From: Bacteroidota bacterium
GTDB lineage: Bacteria; Bacteroidota; Bacteroidia; B-17B0; Aurantibacillaceae
Direction of reading: 5' to 3'
Assembly (NCBI GenBank): GCA_018267825.1
Contig: JAFDXR010000008.1
Location: 1-64,000, forward strand
DNA: 64,000 nt
A program made the translations under genes and the position numbers. The notes under the pieces were generated by a model. It did no database searches and was not told where the DNA came from. It saw nothing but the letters and a program-made list of their open reading frames with translations. Below are positions 14,114 to 23,284 of this stretch, piece after piece. The stretch's first letter is position 1. Each line of letters opens with the position of its first letter.

Positions 14114-17100
14114 TTATCTTTTGTAAAACATAGAAGGATAGTAACTAAAATCTTTGCCTTCTGGTTGATTGAAGCTTGACATTTTCACTGGTGCAGCGTG
14201 AGTACCAGTAAACGAAGGCTGTGGATAATGCATCAACCTATACGGTACACTCCAAAAATCATTTGAATTTCGCACATCTAAAGTAGCTGAAGGAAAAATA
14301 TTAGTGTATGAAGTGACCTTTAATTTACCACCACCATAAGTTATATTTAATTTTTGAGCTACATCTACTATTTTATAGCCTAAAGCATTTAGACCTAATT
14401 CTTCTGAAGGCGACACACTCGCATGTTGTTCAAAATTTAAAGAAAATCCTCCTAAAGTACCATCAGTATTTTTTGCTTCACCGAAAGCGAAAACATTATT
14501 GCTTCCCCCTTTGCCAGGATAGTAATCTCTCGCTTTACCAATCGGCGTTTTACCTAAAACAATATTCTTAGTAGCTGATAAACCTGTTAACTCTCCTTTA
14601 TCGTTTTCAGTGGCTGTTAGTTTTATTGTTGTAGTCAATTTATCACCAGCCGCCCCATTAATTGGAGGAGGTGGATTTGGCCCATCCCACAATTTTCCGT
14701 CAATGTAACTATTGAATGTAAAAGTCAGATCTTTTCCTAAGTAGGTTTCTCCTTCTTTCGTAGTCGCTTGTGAGTTTGCGTCCTTATCCCATCGTATATT
14801 TCCGGCTTTGTCTTTAACAAAATCTTCAGTTCCCATTCCGGTAGGGTCGATATTGGCTATTGGATTGTTATCCATAGATGCATACGGTGACTGCCAAGGA
14901 TATTTATGTGCCAAAGGATCAACGCTTAACCATTTTCCTAAACGAGGATCGTTAATCCTTGCGCCAAAATCGTAGCTATTTCCGCTACCTTTAATCTCAT
15001 CATCTTTCTCTTTGCCATTCATGCCGTAACGGTAGTCATTTGTTCCGGCATAACCCCAGCTATCTAATGGTGCACCAAAGGCATAGTAATCTTTGGAGCT
15101 TAAAATCTCAGGCATGTAGTTATCTACCAGGCCATCAGCTCCTGTGGCTCCCGTGGCATTATTCAGGGCATCAATACCCAGATGCCTGTCGCTGATAGTG
15201 GTGAGTACATTGCCCAGATGGTTGGAGAGTTCGTAGCGTTTATCGCCCAGGGTACGGCTTGTTGGTACCTGTTTAATGAGCATATTATCGAGGTAAAAGC
15301 TACCTGCCGGGTTCGACGACGAACTGTTGATAACCCGGATGGTAATATTGGTGCCTGTTGGTGTAAAACGCCAGCTATTGTGCCCCGGCGATAAAGTAGC
15401 CTGCGAAATGATCAGCGAACTGGTGTTATCGGTCACTGTAAGTATCAGCATACCCGGTGTAAATACGCCCGGTACGCCGGCATCGCCTACAGACTGCCCC
15501 GCAAAACCAGCCAGGTCGAAATTGATTTCATAGGTCACACCGGCAGTAACCGACGATGGTGTGAGGTATACGCCCGCATTGGCCGTAGAAGCCGCTATAT
15601 CGACCTCCAGGTTTTTATAGGCGCCTGCACCGGCCGTCATGGTACTGCTCTGGTAGCTCCAGCCGCCATCGGTACTGTTAAAATCGCAGCTATGCAATAC
15701 ATCGCTGTGGTTATAAAGCATCACTTCTTTTTTAACAAGACCCACACGCGAGGAACCATAGATATCCTGTTCTTCGAGGTTCACCAGCCAGGCGCGGCCT
15801 GAACGTGTTTTCCGGTAAGTAGCCATCACATTGCCCTGGGCATCGCGTCTGTAATAGGTGGTAATATAGCTGTTAGGATCTGCGAGGGTAGCCGATGGTT
15901 TCACAATTTTTGCAATGCGGTTCCCCGAAGCATCATACACATATTCCACATCGTCCTTTCCGCTTCCGCTCTGGTGAGTCACCGATTTAATTTTGCCGTA
16001 TACCGTCCAGTCTATATTGTCTACTTTATCGGATTTATCCATAACCAGATTTCCGATATTATCGTAAGCATAATTACCCGAACTGCCCTGATCATCAATA
16101 TCTGTGGCCATCGATGTGATTCCCATACCATCCTGAACCCAATCCAGCTTATTGTTCATGAGCTGATCGTAGGCGGAGCCACCACTGCAGATAGATTGCG
16201 TAATATAGTTATAGGTCAGTTTATCAAACTCTGTCGATGTTTTATCGAATCGCGTGGCGTCTGTAATGTTGCCATTAAAATCGTACTTAAATTCTTCGTA
16301 ATACATATCTCCAAAACTGCTGAGGGTGTTGGATGCATCCCATATATTGGAGGTAGCGCTAAACACATCGGTAGCCCATGCTTTTTTAATACGGTTGAGC
16401 TGATCGTAACGGTAAGCACGCATCAGGAAAGACCCATGGTAGGTATTGTCATAAATAGAAGAAGCCATATTGGCTATGTTGCCATTGTAGAGGTTCGCTG
16501 GTCCGGAGCTTGTAATGGTTGTCGGGTACAGCAGGTCGCTTTTAATGTTCGAGAGGTCGCCCCTGAAATCGAGTGCATTTGTGGTCGGATGTTTGGCTAC
16601 ATAATCGCCATCGTAGTAACCGAGGCTATAGGCATAGCCATCGGCAGCAAATACACTGTGAAGGTTTTGCGAAGAAGTGGTTTTATAGGCATCTTTTCCT
16701 ATATCTGTTGTCGGGCTCAGTGCCGCGCTGTTTACACCCTTAATCCATCCGTGAATGGTGTAGGCATAATCGCTGCCCTGTACCTCCTTATCGCCCAGTT
16801 CTGAGCGCGACAGAGGTCCGTGTTTATAATAGAAATACTTCGATTCTTTTTCCCAGATCGTGCCGTTGCGGCTGGTGTATACCGAGGTAATCCGGTTGTC
16901 GGCATCGTAATTATAACGGTGGAAAAACTGATCGGGTTTACCACTGTTGTAGCTCCCCTGGTTCACCTTACCACTCACAAGATCGTAGTCGTAATCGACA
17001 CGCGCCGTGTTGAAACTGAGTGATACCAATACCGCATCGTTGATATCGGTAAACAGGGTTTTTACATTACCATGCATATCATAGCTGTAGTGCGATGCAT

Positions 17101-20100
17101 TGTCGTAAGTGCCGGTAGTCGGGTCTTCAAAGTAAGCCGAGCATGACACCCGGTTGCGGAGATACCCCTGCTGCCCGTTGCCATAGAAAGACAGGGCATT
17201 CTCGGTCATAATCGTTGTTGGCGGAGCCTCGTCGTAATAGGTCATGGTTACCTGTCTGCCTGGTCCGCTGCTCAGCCAGGCGCCCAGGGCGGCGTCATCC
17301 TTGGCAATGGCATCACTCATGGCTGTGGAATTCGTTTTCTCGCCTACTTCCGTAATACGCGACAGATCGTCGTATTTGGTATACGAATATCCCGGATCGC
17401 CCGAGTACCCCTTTTGGCGCTCGTTTTGCGAAACCACCAACCGGCCCACCTTATCGTACCAGAAATTGGTATAGCCCCTGGCGCTTGGGTTAGTAGGGTC
17501 TGTAGCGCTGGCGTGATCCGGCACGGTTTGCTCGCGTACCTGGTTGAGCGTGGTGTATTTATAATTGGTAACGAGCCCATGCAGAGGCCAGATAAACGGA
17601 TTGGTATTGTTCTGGCGGTAGGCCCGTACATTGGCCGTTGTATTGTCGCAGGGGTCTCCGCTGGTAGATGGCGTCTGGCTTACGGTAATCGGCCTTACGC
17701 CTTCCGGCGGTACTGTTTTAATTAAATTACCGGCCTGGTCGTAATAATAAAGTGTATAATAATATTCGTTCAGGTCGTAGGTTGCCAGTAAACTCTCATC
17801 ATTCAATAATTTATTCAGGCAACGGGTCCGGAAATTATCAATAAACTTAACGGCTGCTGCATTGTCTGCCTGCTGTTCCAGGAGTTGGGTTGCATAACCG
17901 GCGTCATCTACATCCTGCTGGCAGGGATCTTCGTCGGCTGCGCCGCCTGTAGCCAAATCCGGACACCATAATCCCGTGGGCATGCTCTTGTAGGTAGGGT
18001 TATTGGTGAGTGTTGTAATAGACTGTAGTGGTGTTGTGCTGCTGAAACAGCTGTTTGTATTGGTTTCGCTGTTCTGAAAACAATTGGTAAGCCACACACA
18101 TACATCGGTAGAGGAAACCGCATCGGTTCCCGAAAGTTCAAACACACTGTTAATAGCTGTGGCCAGGTCGCCGGAGAGACTGCTGTTGCCCACCCAGGTA
18201 ATGCCATTGTTGAGGGCAAAGGTATGCAGGTTGTCGCAGGTACAACCTGCAGGTACCAGGCACCACAGATCTGACGGCACACTTTTGCCGGTTGGATTAT
18301 TGGTAAGTGTATTTACAGACCTGAGCGGGGCCACGCTGCTGAAGCAGCTATTGGTATTGGATGTGGTAGACTCGAAACAATTGCCCAGCCAGGTGCACAC
18401 ATCGCTGGCAGAAAGGGCGCTGCCGCCCGACAGTCCATAAACGGTGTTCATGCTGGCGGCAATATCAGAAGCCAGGTTTGTGTTACTCACCCAGGTAATG
18501 CCATGATCGATGGCATAGTTTTTAATCTTTTCACAGCTGCAGGTACCCGGGCTGTTATCGGCAGGTGGCTGAACAATATTGATACTTGGAATAATGGTTG
18601 TGCAACCACTGTAACTTGTGCCCGTGCCGAGGTAGTGGTTATAGATTTCGTTGAAAGAATGCAGGGTTCCTGAACCATCATCGGCCGGAATGCCGGTGGC
18701 ATAGGTATCAAGTCCCTGTTGATTATTGGCATCGCAGGTATGCACACAAATATTAATCATATCGGCACGCATGTGATCCAGGGTTGTTTGTAAAGCCCCG
18801 GAAGACAATGTAAGCGCCGGGTTACATTCGTATATCCGGTTCCTGATTTCCTGGATCCAGTTATCGGCATCGCCGGCACAGCTAGCCTGGCAATCGTTCG
18901 AAATTTCGGATGCTGTAGCTGTGAGCACGGCCGCCGCAATGGGTCCCACGCCGAAATTAGGGCAGTCGCCCAGCATGGCTGCATATATAGGATCCTGCTG
19001 GATCCGGATCTGTGCATGTGGCAGAGAGGCTGAACAATCCATAAACCCGGGCTCAGCGGGGTCGTTGCTCAGGGTCGGAATATTTGCAGAACAGCTGCAT
19101 GTGCCTGTTACAAACCGATTGCCGGAACAATCGAAAGCTGTATTATACAATGCATAAAGAATAAATTTCTTGTAACCCAGGTATGCATTTTTAAATACCT
19201 CTGCTTTTGTAGCATTGCTGAGGATGCCGGGAGCTCCACCGTAGCCGTGAATGCTTCGGAAGAAATCGACCGTTGCCTGGTCGATTGTTGTACCTGTTGA
19301 GTGACCGTATTTTCCGGAAAGCGCAGACACTCCGGTTGTAGCAATATTATCGGGGTCATCCAGTATATACCAGATACTCATAGGAACGGATGTCGGGGCC
19401 GATGAGGCGGTAGCTGTATAAAATTGCTTCAGGTAATTCTGCATCATAGTCCGCATATTCAACTGAGTAGCTCCGCAGATTACCTTTACCGTGTTGCAAT
19501 CTGTTCCAAGAATGGGGTCGAAATGCTCGGGATTAGCACTGCCATTGTAACTGGTTGACAGTGTAGTCGGTGTAGTAGCCAGGTCTGATATATAAGCATT
19601 TGGTGTAGTTCCACTACCTGAAAGATACGCATAAGGATTATAAAACTGCCCCGACTGATCGCTGATCATTTGTTGGTCATACAGCCTGCTATCGGCCATG
19701 GTTGTGTGCGACACAGACACTGTACCTGTACCGGAAGCTGTTACCGTGTATACAACGGCACTGTTGCTGCACACTGTCAGATTGCCGCAATAAAATGTAT
19801 AGGCGCAATACTCCGGATGAAAGGTAATGAGGTAGTCGGCCATATAATCTTTCCAGTGAGCTCTTATGTAGTCCCAGTTCTGATCGGAAGAAGCCAGTCC
19901 GCCACTAAAATCAGCGGCATGGTTGGTGCTGAGCCAGGTACTGAAATTGGACCAGAAACTACCTGTAGACACATTGTGAACCAACCAATCGTTGGCACAG
20001 GTTGAAGAACGCGACGGATTATTGGGGCTGCAGCTGAGTGGTGCGCCACTGCAGGTGTTCGGCTGATCGACGAGGTTGTCGAAATATTGCCCGTAGGGAC

Positions 20101-22555
20101 TCATGTCTTTTGCCAGAGCCATGTGTCGAAGATCGCATTCAGAAGGAATTGCCATAACCGGGTTCTGGCAATTGTTCACACAGGTGGTGTACTCGTTACG
20201 GGCTATGGCCTGATCGCCGCTCGATAATTCGGAATAGGGATTCCCGTATTTATCGGTTACCGGAATGGTAATGGATGTAGAAAGGTACGTTGGGGCGTCT
20301 ACACCAAACTCCTTATTACAGAGATACACACAATTATCGCAGGGAGGTGGTGAAACCGGTGTTGTAAGAGGTCCGCATGGAGAGGTTTGAATCGCTGTGA
20401 AAAAATCATTTTTGTAATTATCCAGCTGCCCCTGGTTGAGCACAATGTTTTTTTCAATGTAATATGTGCCTATCTGTGCCAGGTTCACTGTAAACTGGTA
20501 GCTGGCCGCAGTAATATTATTGCAATTAATGATCGGGGATCCGCTGGCATTATTGGTACAATTGCCGGAGGTGCCTGCATACGGTGTGGAGGAGCCGCTA
20601 AGTGTTGTGGCTGTTACATAATTCCCGTTCTCATCTTTTACAGAGATTTGGAGATCATACACACAGGTTTTGCATAGCGGGCAAGGCGAAGCCTGACAAG
20701 CCGTATCCAGATTGAGTGCATAAGCAAATTTATAGTCTGAGCCGGCCATCGTATTCAGAATCGTTGTGGTGGCAATGCGCCCGTTGCCCAGCAGGTTATT
20801 TTTACCGGTGAGCATGTCTACTGTAATACTGGTAGCTGCCGGTTTTTTATCTATGCTCAGTAAATTGGCCGGTGCATTTCCGGCCAGGGCCGTTGCTATG
20901 GTTCGTCCTTCCTGATCGAGATATGTTACAGATAACTGCCCGTTGGCATCGGATATCATATTCTTTTTATAGTGAGATACACTGCCCACCTCGTCACCAA
21001 ACAGACGGTCCAGTTCTTCCTGTCCACCCGGCGTGCCATAATAATACCTGGTTTCGTGCCCTGTACCGAATTTATGATCAGGTCCTACACCGGTTTGCAC
21101 CGAAACACGGCCCGTACCATCGGTCTTATAAATCGTTTGTGCATAAGGGGTTCCCTGAGCATCCGGTATATAGGCATCTGTGCCTGTGGCGCTTGTATTA
21201 TTACCATAATAATCGGCCGTTTTATTTCCACTGACAGTAGAAGCTGATGTTGGACCGCTCCCAGGGTACGCTGCATCTGCATCAAAATCATTCTTATCGA
21301 AGGTTGGGTTAAAGTTGGAATAATAATGAATCCCCGTGCTGGTCAATGGCGTAGGCAGCAACTGCACGGTAGGCCGGCCCTGGAAATCGTATTTGGTTTC
21401 TGCCACAACAGCGTTGTTGTCGGAGTTTAAAACCGTGGCTGTCTGGCGGTTTCTTAAACTGCCGTCGAAATAGCTGATCACTTCCTTACGCTTGCCTTCC
21501 TCGGCAAAGGCTGTAGAAGACTGCCAGTTATAGGCCATGTCGAGTCCTGAAAAATCGATCCTGTATGCAGATGATCCAATAGCTGAAAGATTGGCAATGG
21601 TTGTGCCCGAGGATAAGCTCACACTCCAGGGACCTTCGGCCCTGGTATCGTAAGGAGCCATGTTTAAGCGCCCGACAGGGCGCACCCTGTATATCAATGT
21701 TCCTTTCGGATACGACATCGGAATAGAATAATGTTGCTCTGCGGTATTGATCCGCGAAGCGTTGCTGAAATCTACCGTGAAACCGGTTCCAAAGGCTGCA
21801 TTACCTACATCTATAAACGTCCACTCCACATCGTAGCTTTCTGCTCCCTGAACATAATTCCAGGCAATGGGCACCTGATTATTGTATGTGGCCAGCGCTG
21901 CCTGCGTTACAGGCGATCCGGATACAGGTGTTGTGACAGTAATAGATGGATCGGCAAATACATGCGGCGCAGTTACATAGCGCATATCGTAATAACGCTC
22001 CGTTTCCTGGATGACATCAAAAAACAGATCACCGTCGAAATTTGAAGGAATGGTGCTCAGCGTAGTGCCGTTTAAAACAAAGTTAATAGAGGTGATCTTT
22101 ACTTCGGCACGGTAAGCACCTTCATAAGTCTGCAAAAAGATGTCGTTGTAATTAGAAGCGGCATTGTATGAAATAATGGCTTTCTGACCGGTAAGTGTTG
22201 AATACAGATTGGGTGAAGATCCTGATCCGCCCATATCGTACAAAGCAATATCATAGTTTACTGTAAAGCTTAGTGCCGAATTAATATAATTCCGTTTGGA
22301 GTCATCAAAACGCAGCACAACACTAGCCAGGTTGCGCTTCACGCCAAAACGGTAAGGCCATTCCGAACGGTTATTGAGCATGTAGCTATATTGCTGATCT
22401 TCGGCAAACAGCGAATAGGCAGGGCTGGCCCCCGAGGGCAATGCCTTGATGTTGCTGCCGCTAAGACTGGCGATCACCTGGTCGTCTGCAGCTCTTACAG
22501 ACAGGCTCTGAATAAAAAAGAGCGCACAAATCAGATAAACAATTTTTTTACACAT
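14114..22555 (-). CDS. Giant RHS/YD-repeat protein with variable C-terminal tip
   Basis: 2813 residues. A Sec signal peptide (about 1-22, ending VRAAD) precedes a Bacteroidota-type RHS N-terminal region, a Cys-rich middle part, and YD-type repeats in the second half (patterns such as YDYDLVSGKVNQGSYN, YRYDQLNRIKKAW, YVYDASGNRIAK). The RHS core ends with ARINDPRLGKWLSVDPLAHKYP and DPTGM near residue 2574. In RHS proteins the repeats form a closed shell around the C-terminal effector, and the core sequence cuts the effector free. The last about 240 residues are the tip; I do not recognise its fold. From about residue 2485 on, the coding DNA turns clearly richer in A and T than the preceding 7.4 kb. 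The gene sits four bases after the upstream exported protein. Confidence 0.9.
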   Translation of the reverse strand: MCKKIVYLICALFFIQSLSVRAADDQVIASLSGSNIKALPSGASPAYSLFAEDQQYSYMLNNRSEWPYRFGVKRNLASVVLRFDDSKRNYINSALSFTVNYDIALYDMGGSGSSPNLYSTLTGQKAIISYNAASNYNDIFLQTYEGAYRAEVKITSINFVLNGTTLSTIPSNFDGDLFFDVIQETERYYDMRYVTAPHVFADPSITVTTPVSGSPVTQAALATYNNQVPIAWNYVQGAESYDVEWTFIDVGNAAFGTGFTVDFSNASRINTAEQHYSIPMSYPKGTLIYRVRPVGRLNMAPYDTRAEGPWSVSLSSGTTIANLSAIGSSAYRIDFSGLDMAYNWQSSTAFAEEGKRKEVISYFDGSLRNRQTATVLNSDNNAVVAETKYDFQGRPTVQLLPTPLTSTGIHYYSNFNPTFDKNDFDADAAYPGSGPTSASTVSGNKTADYYGNNTSATGTDAYIPDAQGTPYAQTIYKTDGTGRVSVQTGVGPDHKFGTGHETRYYYGTPGGQEELDRLFGDEVGSVSHYKKNMISDANGQLSVTYLDQEGRTIATALAGNAPANLLSIDKKPAATSITVDMLTGKNNLLGNGRIATTTILNTMAGSDYKFAYALNLDTACQASPCPLCKTCVYDLQISVKDENGNYVTATTLSGSSTPYAGTSGNCTNNASGSPIINCNNITAASYQFTVNLAQIGTYYIEKNIVLNQGQLDNYKNDFFTAIQTSPCGPLTTPVSPPPCDNCVYLCNKEFGVDAPTYLSTSITIPVTDKYGNPYSELSSGDQAIARNEYTTCVNNCQNPVMAIPSECDLRHMALAKDMSPYGQYFDNLVDQPNTCSGAPLSCSPNNPSRSSTCANDWLVHNVSTGSFWSNFSTWLSTNHAADFSGGLASSDQNWDYIRAHWKDYMADYLITFHPEYCAYTFYCGNLTVCSNSAVVYTVTASGTGTVSVSHTTMADSRLYDQQMISDQSGQFYNPYAYLSGSGTTPNAYISDLATTPTTLSTSYNGSANPEHFDPILGTDCNTVKVICGATQLNMRTMMQNYLKQFYTATASSAPTSVPMSIWYILDDPDNIATTGVSALSGKYGHSTGTTIDQATVDFFRSIHGYGGAPGILSNATKAEVFKNAYLGYKKFILYALYNTAFDCSGNRFVTGTCSCSANIPTLSNDPAEPGFMDCSASLPHAQIRIQQDPIYAAMLGDCPNFGVGPIAAAVLTATASEISNDCQASCAGDADNWIQEIRNRIYECNPALTLSSGALQTTLDHMRADMINICVHTCDANNQQGLDTYATGIPADDGSGTLHSFNEIYNHYLGTGTSYSGCTTIIPSINIVQPPADNSPGTCSCEKIKNYAIDHGITWVSNTNLASDIAASMNTVYGLSGGSALSASDVCTWLGNCFESTTSNTNSCFSSVAPLRSVNTLTNNPTGKSVPSDLWCLVPAGCTCDNLHTFALNNGITWVGNSSLSGDLATAINSVFELSGTDAVSSTDVCVWLTNCFQNSETNTNSCFSSTTPLQSITTLTNNPTYKSMPTGLWCPDLATGGAADEDPCQQDVDDAGYATQLLEQQADNAAAVKFIDNFRTRCLNKLLNDESLLATYDLNEYYYTLYYYDQAGNLIKTVPPEGVRPITVSQTPSTSGDPCDNTTANVRAYRQNNTNPFIWPLHGLVTNYKYTTLNQVREQTVPDHASATDPTNPSARGYTNFWYDKVGRLVVSQNERQKGYSGDPGYSYTKYDDLSRITEVGEKTNSTAMSDAIAKDDAALGAWLSSGPGRQVTMTYYDEAPPTTIMTENALSFYGNGQQGYLRNRVSCSAYFEDPTTGTYDNASHYSYDMHGNVKTLFTDINDAVLVSLSFNTARVDYDYDLVSGKVNQGSYNSGKPDQFFHRYNYDADNRITSVYTSRNGTIWEKESKYFYYKHGPLSRSELGDKEVQGSDYAYTIHGWIKGVNSAALSPTTDIGKDAYKTTSSQNLHSVFAADGYAYSLGYYDGDYVAKHPTTNALDFRGDLSNIKSDLLYPTTITSSGPANLYNGNIANMASSIYDNTYHGSFLMRAYRYDQLNRIKKAWATDVFSATSNIWDASNTLSSFGDMYYEEFKYDFNGNITDATRFDKTSTEFDKLTYNYITQSICSGGSAYDQLMNNKLDWVQDGMGITSMATDIDDQGSSGNYAYDNIGNLVMDKSDKVDNIDWTVYGKIKSVTHQSGSGKDDVEYVYDASGNRIAKIVKPSATLADPNSYITTYYRRDAQGNVMATYRKTRSGRAWLVNLEEQDIYGSSRVGLVKKEVMLYNHSDVLHSCDFNSTDGGWSYQSSTMTAGAGAYKNLEVDIAASTANAGVYLTPSSVTAGVTYEINFDLAGFAGQSVGDAGVPGVFTPGMLILTVTDNTSSLIISQATLSPGHNSWRFTPTGTNITIRVINSSSSNPAGSFYLDNMLIKQVPTSRTLGDKRYELSNHLGNVLTTISDRHLGIDALNNATGATGADGLVDNYMPEILSSKDYYAFGAPLDSWGYAGTNDYRYGMNGKEKDDEIKGSGNSYDFGARINDPRLGKWLSVDPLAHKYPWQSPYASMDNNPIANIDPTGMGTEDFVKDKAGNIRWDKDANSQATTKEGETYLGKDLTFTFNSYIDGKLWDGPNPPPPINGAAGDKLTTTIKLTATENDKGELTGLSATKNIVLGKTPIGKARDYYPGKGGSNNVFAFGEAKNTDGTLGGFSLNFEQHASVSPSEELGLNALGYKIVDVAQKLNITYGGGKLKVTSYTNIFPSATLDVRNSNDFWSVPYRLMHYPQPSFTGTHAAPVKMSSFNQPEGKDFSYYPSMFYKR

Positions 22556-22559
22556 AAGC

Positions 22560-23279
22560 TTATTCTATTACAATTTCACTTTGATCAACTAACTTATAGG
22601 CTTTATAAAGCCCAATGGGATTCACCTTTTTCCCTTTTCTGGATATATACTGCTTATCGCTAAATACCACCGGGTCTTTTACCGCGCCCAGTTTTATGCT
22701 CTTAAACGATATAACAGCCCTGGCATTCTGCGTGTTTTTTTTTACTTCGTCGCTATACACATAAACCAATTCTTTCAGCATATCCGTTTTGGCATCGATA
22801 CTAAAGCGGATACTTTTAAAATCTCCGCCAGGATTTCTGATCTCGATCACCTTCAGGTCGCTCGTGTTTGAAACGTAAACAACATTCTGGTATACGGACT
22901 TGACCAACGAATCGACATTCAACCCGCTTAACATAGAGGGTGTGCCGGCATTATTCTTATCCATGGGCCTGTACAGAATCATATGCTGCCTTTTATCGAC
23001 CAGGAGAACCGTGTTTTCACTTATAAGCGTAATCCGGTCCATCATCGAAACAAAGTACTTATTTCCGTCGCGGCAGGTATGTCCGTTATAACTATACAAA
23101 GGCTTTGCATCATGCTCATCCTTATATATTTTCATTTCAAGCTCCACATCATATGCCGTAGCCAGGATAATTTTCTTATTCATCCGGATCATATCATCCT
23201 GAGGGGTCTGGGCAAACACATTGACAATACCAAAAAGACCGGCACCAAACCATATAATGTATTTATGAATCAATGACAT
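22560..23279 (-). CDS. Exported protein of LolA-like size between the shell and RHS genes
   Basis: 239 residues with a Sec signal peptide (MSLIHKYIIWFGAGLFGIVNVFAQ). The mature part is mainly beta with alternating strands (ITLISENTVLLVDKRQHMILY, VIEIRNPGGDFKSIRFSIDAKTDMLKELVYVY), which recalls the half-barrel layout of LolA/LolB-type carriers that bind lipid or hydrophobic peptide. This likeness is only by pattern. It lies five bases after the 2137-residue shell gene and four bases before the RHS gene, so all three must be co-transcribed, and it probably serves their folding or transfer in the periplasm. Confidence 0.7.
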   Translation of the reverse strand: MSLIHKYIIWFGAGLFGIVNVFAQTPQDDMIRMNKKIILATAYDVELEMKIYKDEHDAKPLYSYNGHTCRDGNKYFVSMMDRITLISENTVLLVDKRQHMILYRPMDKNNAGTPSMLSGLNVDSLVKSVYQNVVYVSNTSDLKVIEIRNPGGDFKSIRFSIDAKTDMLKELVYVYSDEVKKNTQNARAVISFKSIKLGAVKDPVVFSDKQYISRKGKKVNPIGLYKAYKLVDQSEIVIE

Positions 23280-23284
23280 GTTCT

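Noticed and set aside
15974-16804. A 276-residue plus-strand frame opposite the RHS gene, and similar long frames nearby
   Set aside because: It lies fully inside the RHS gene on the other strand, in the GC-richer part where antisense frames stay open by chance; its product is low in charged residues and has no motif.
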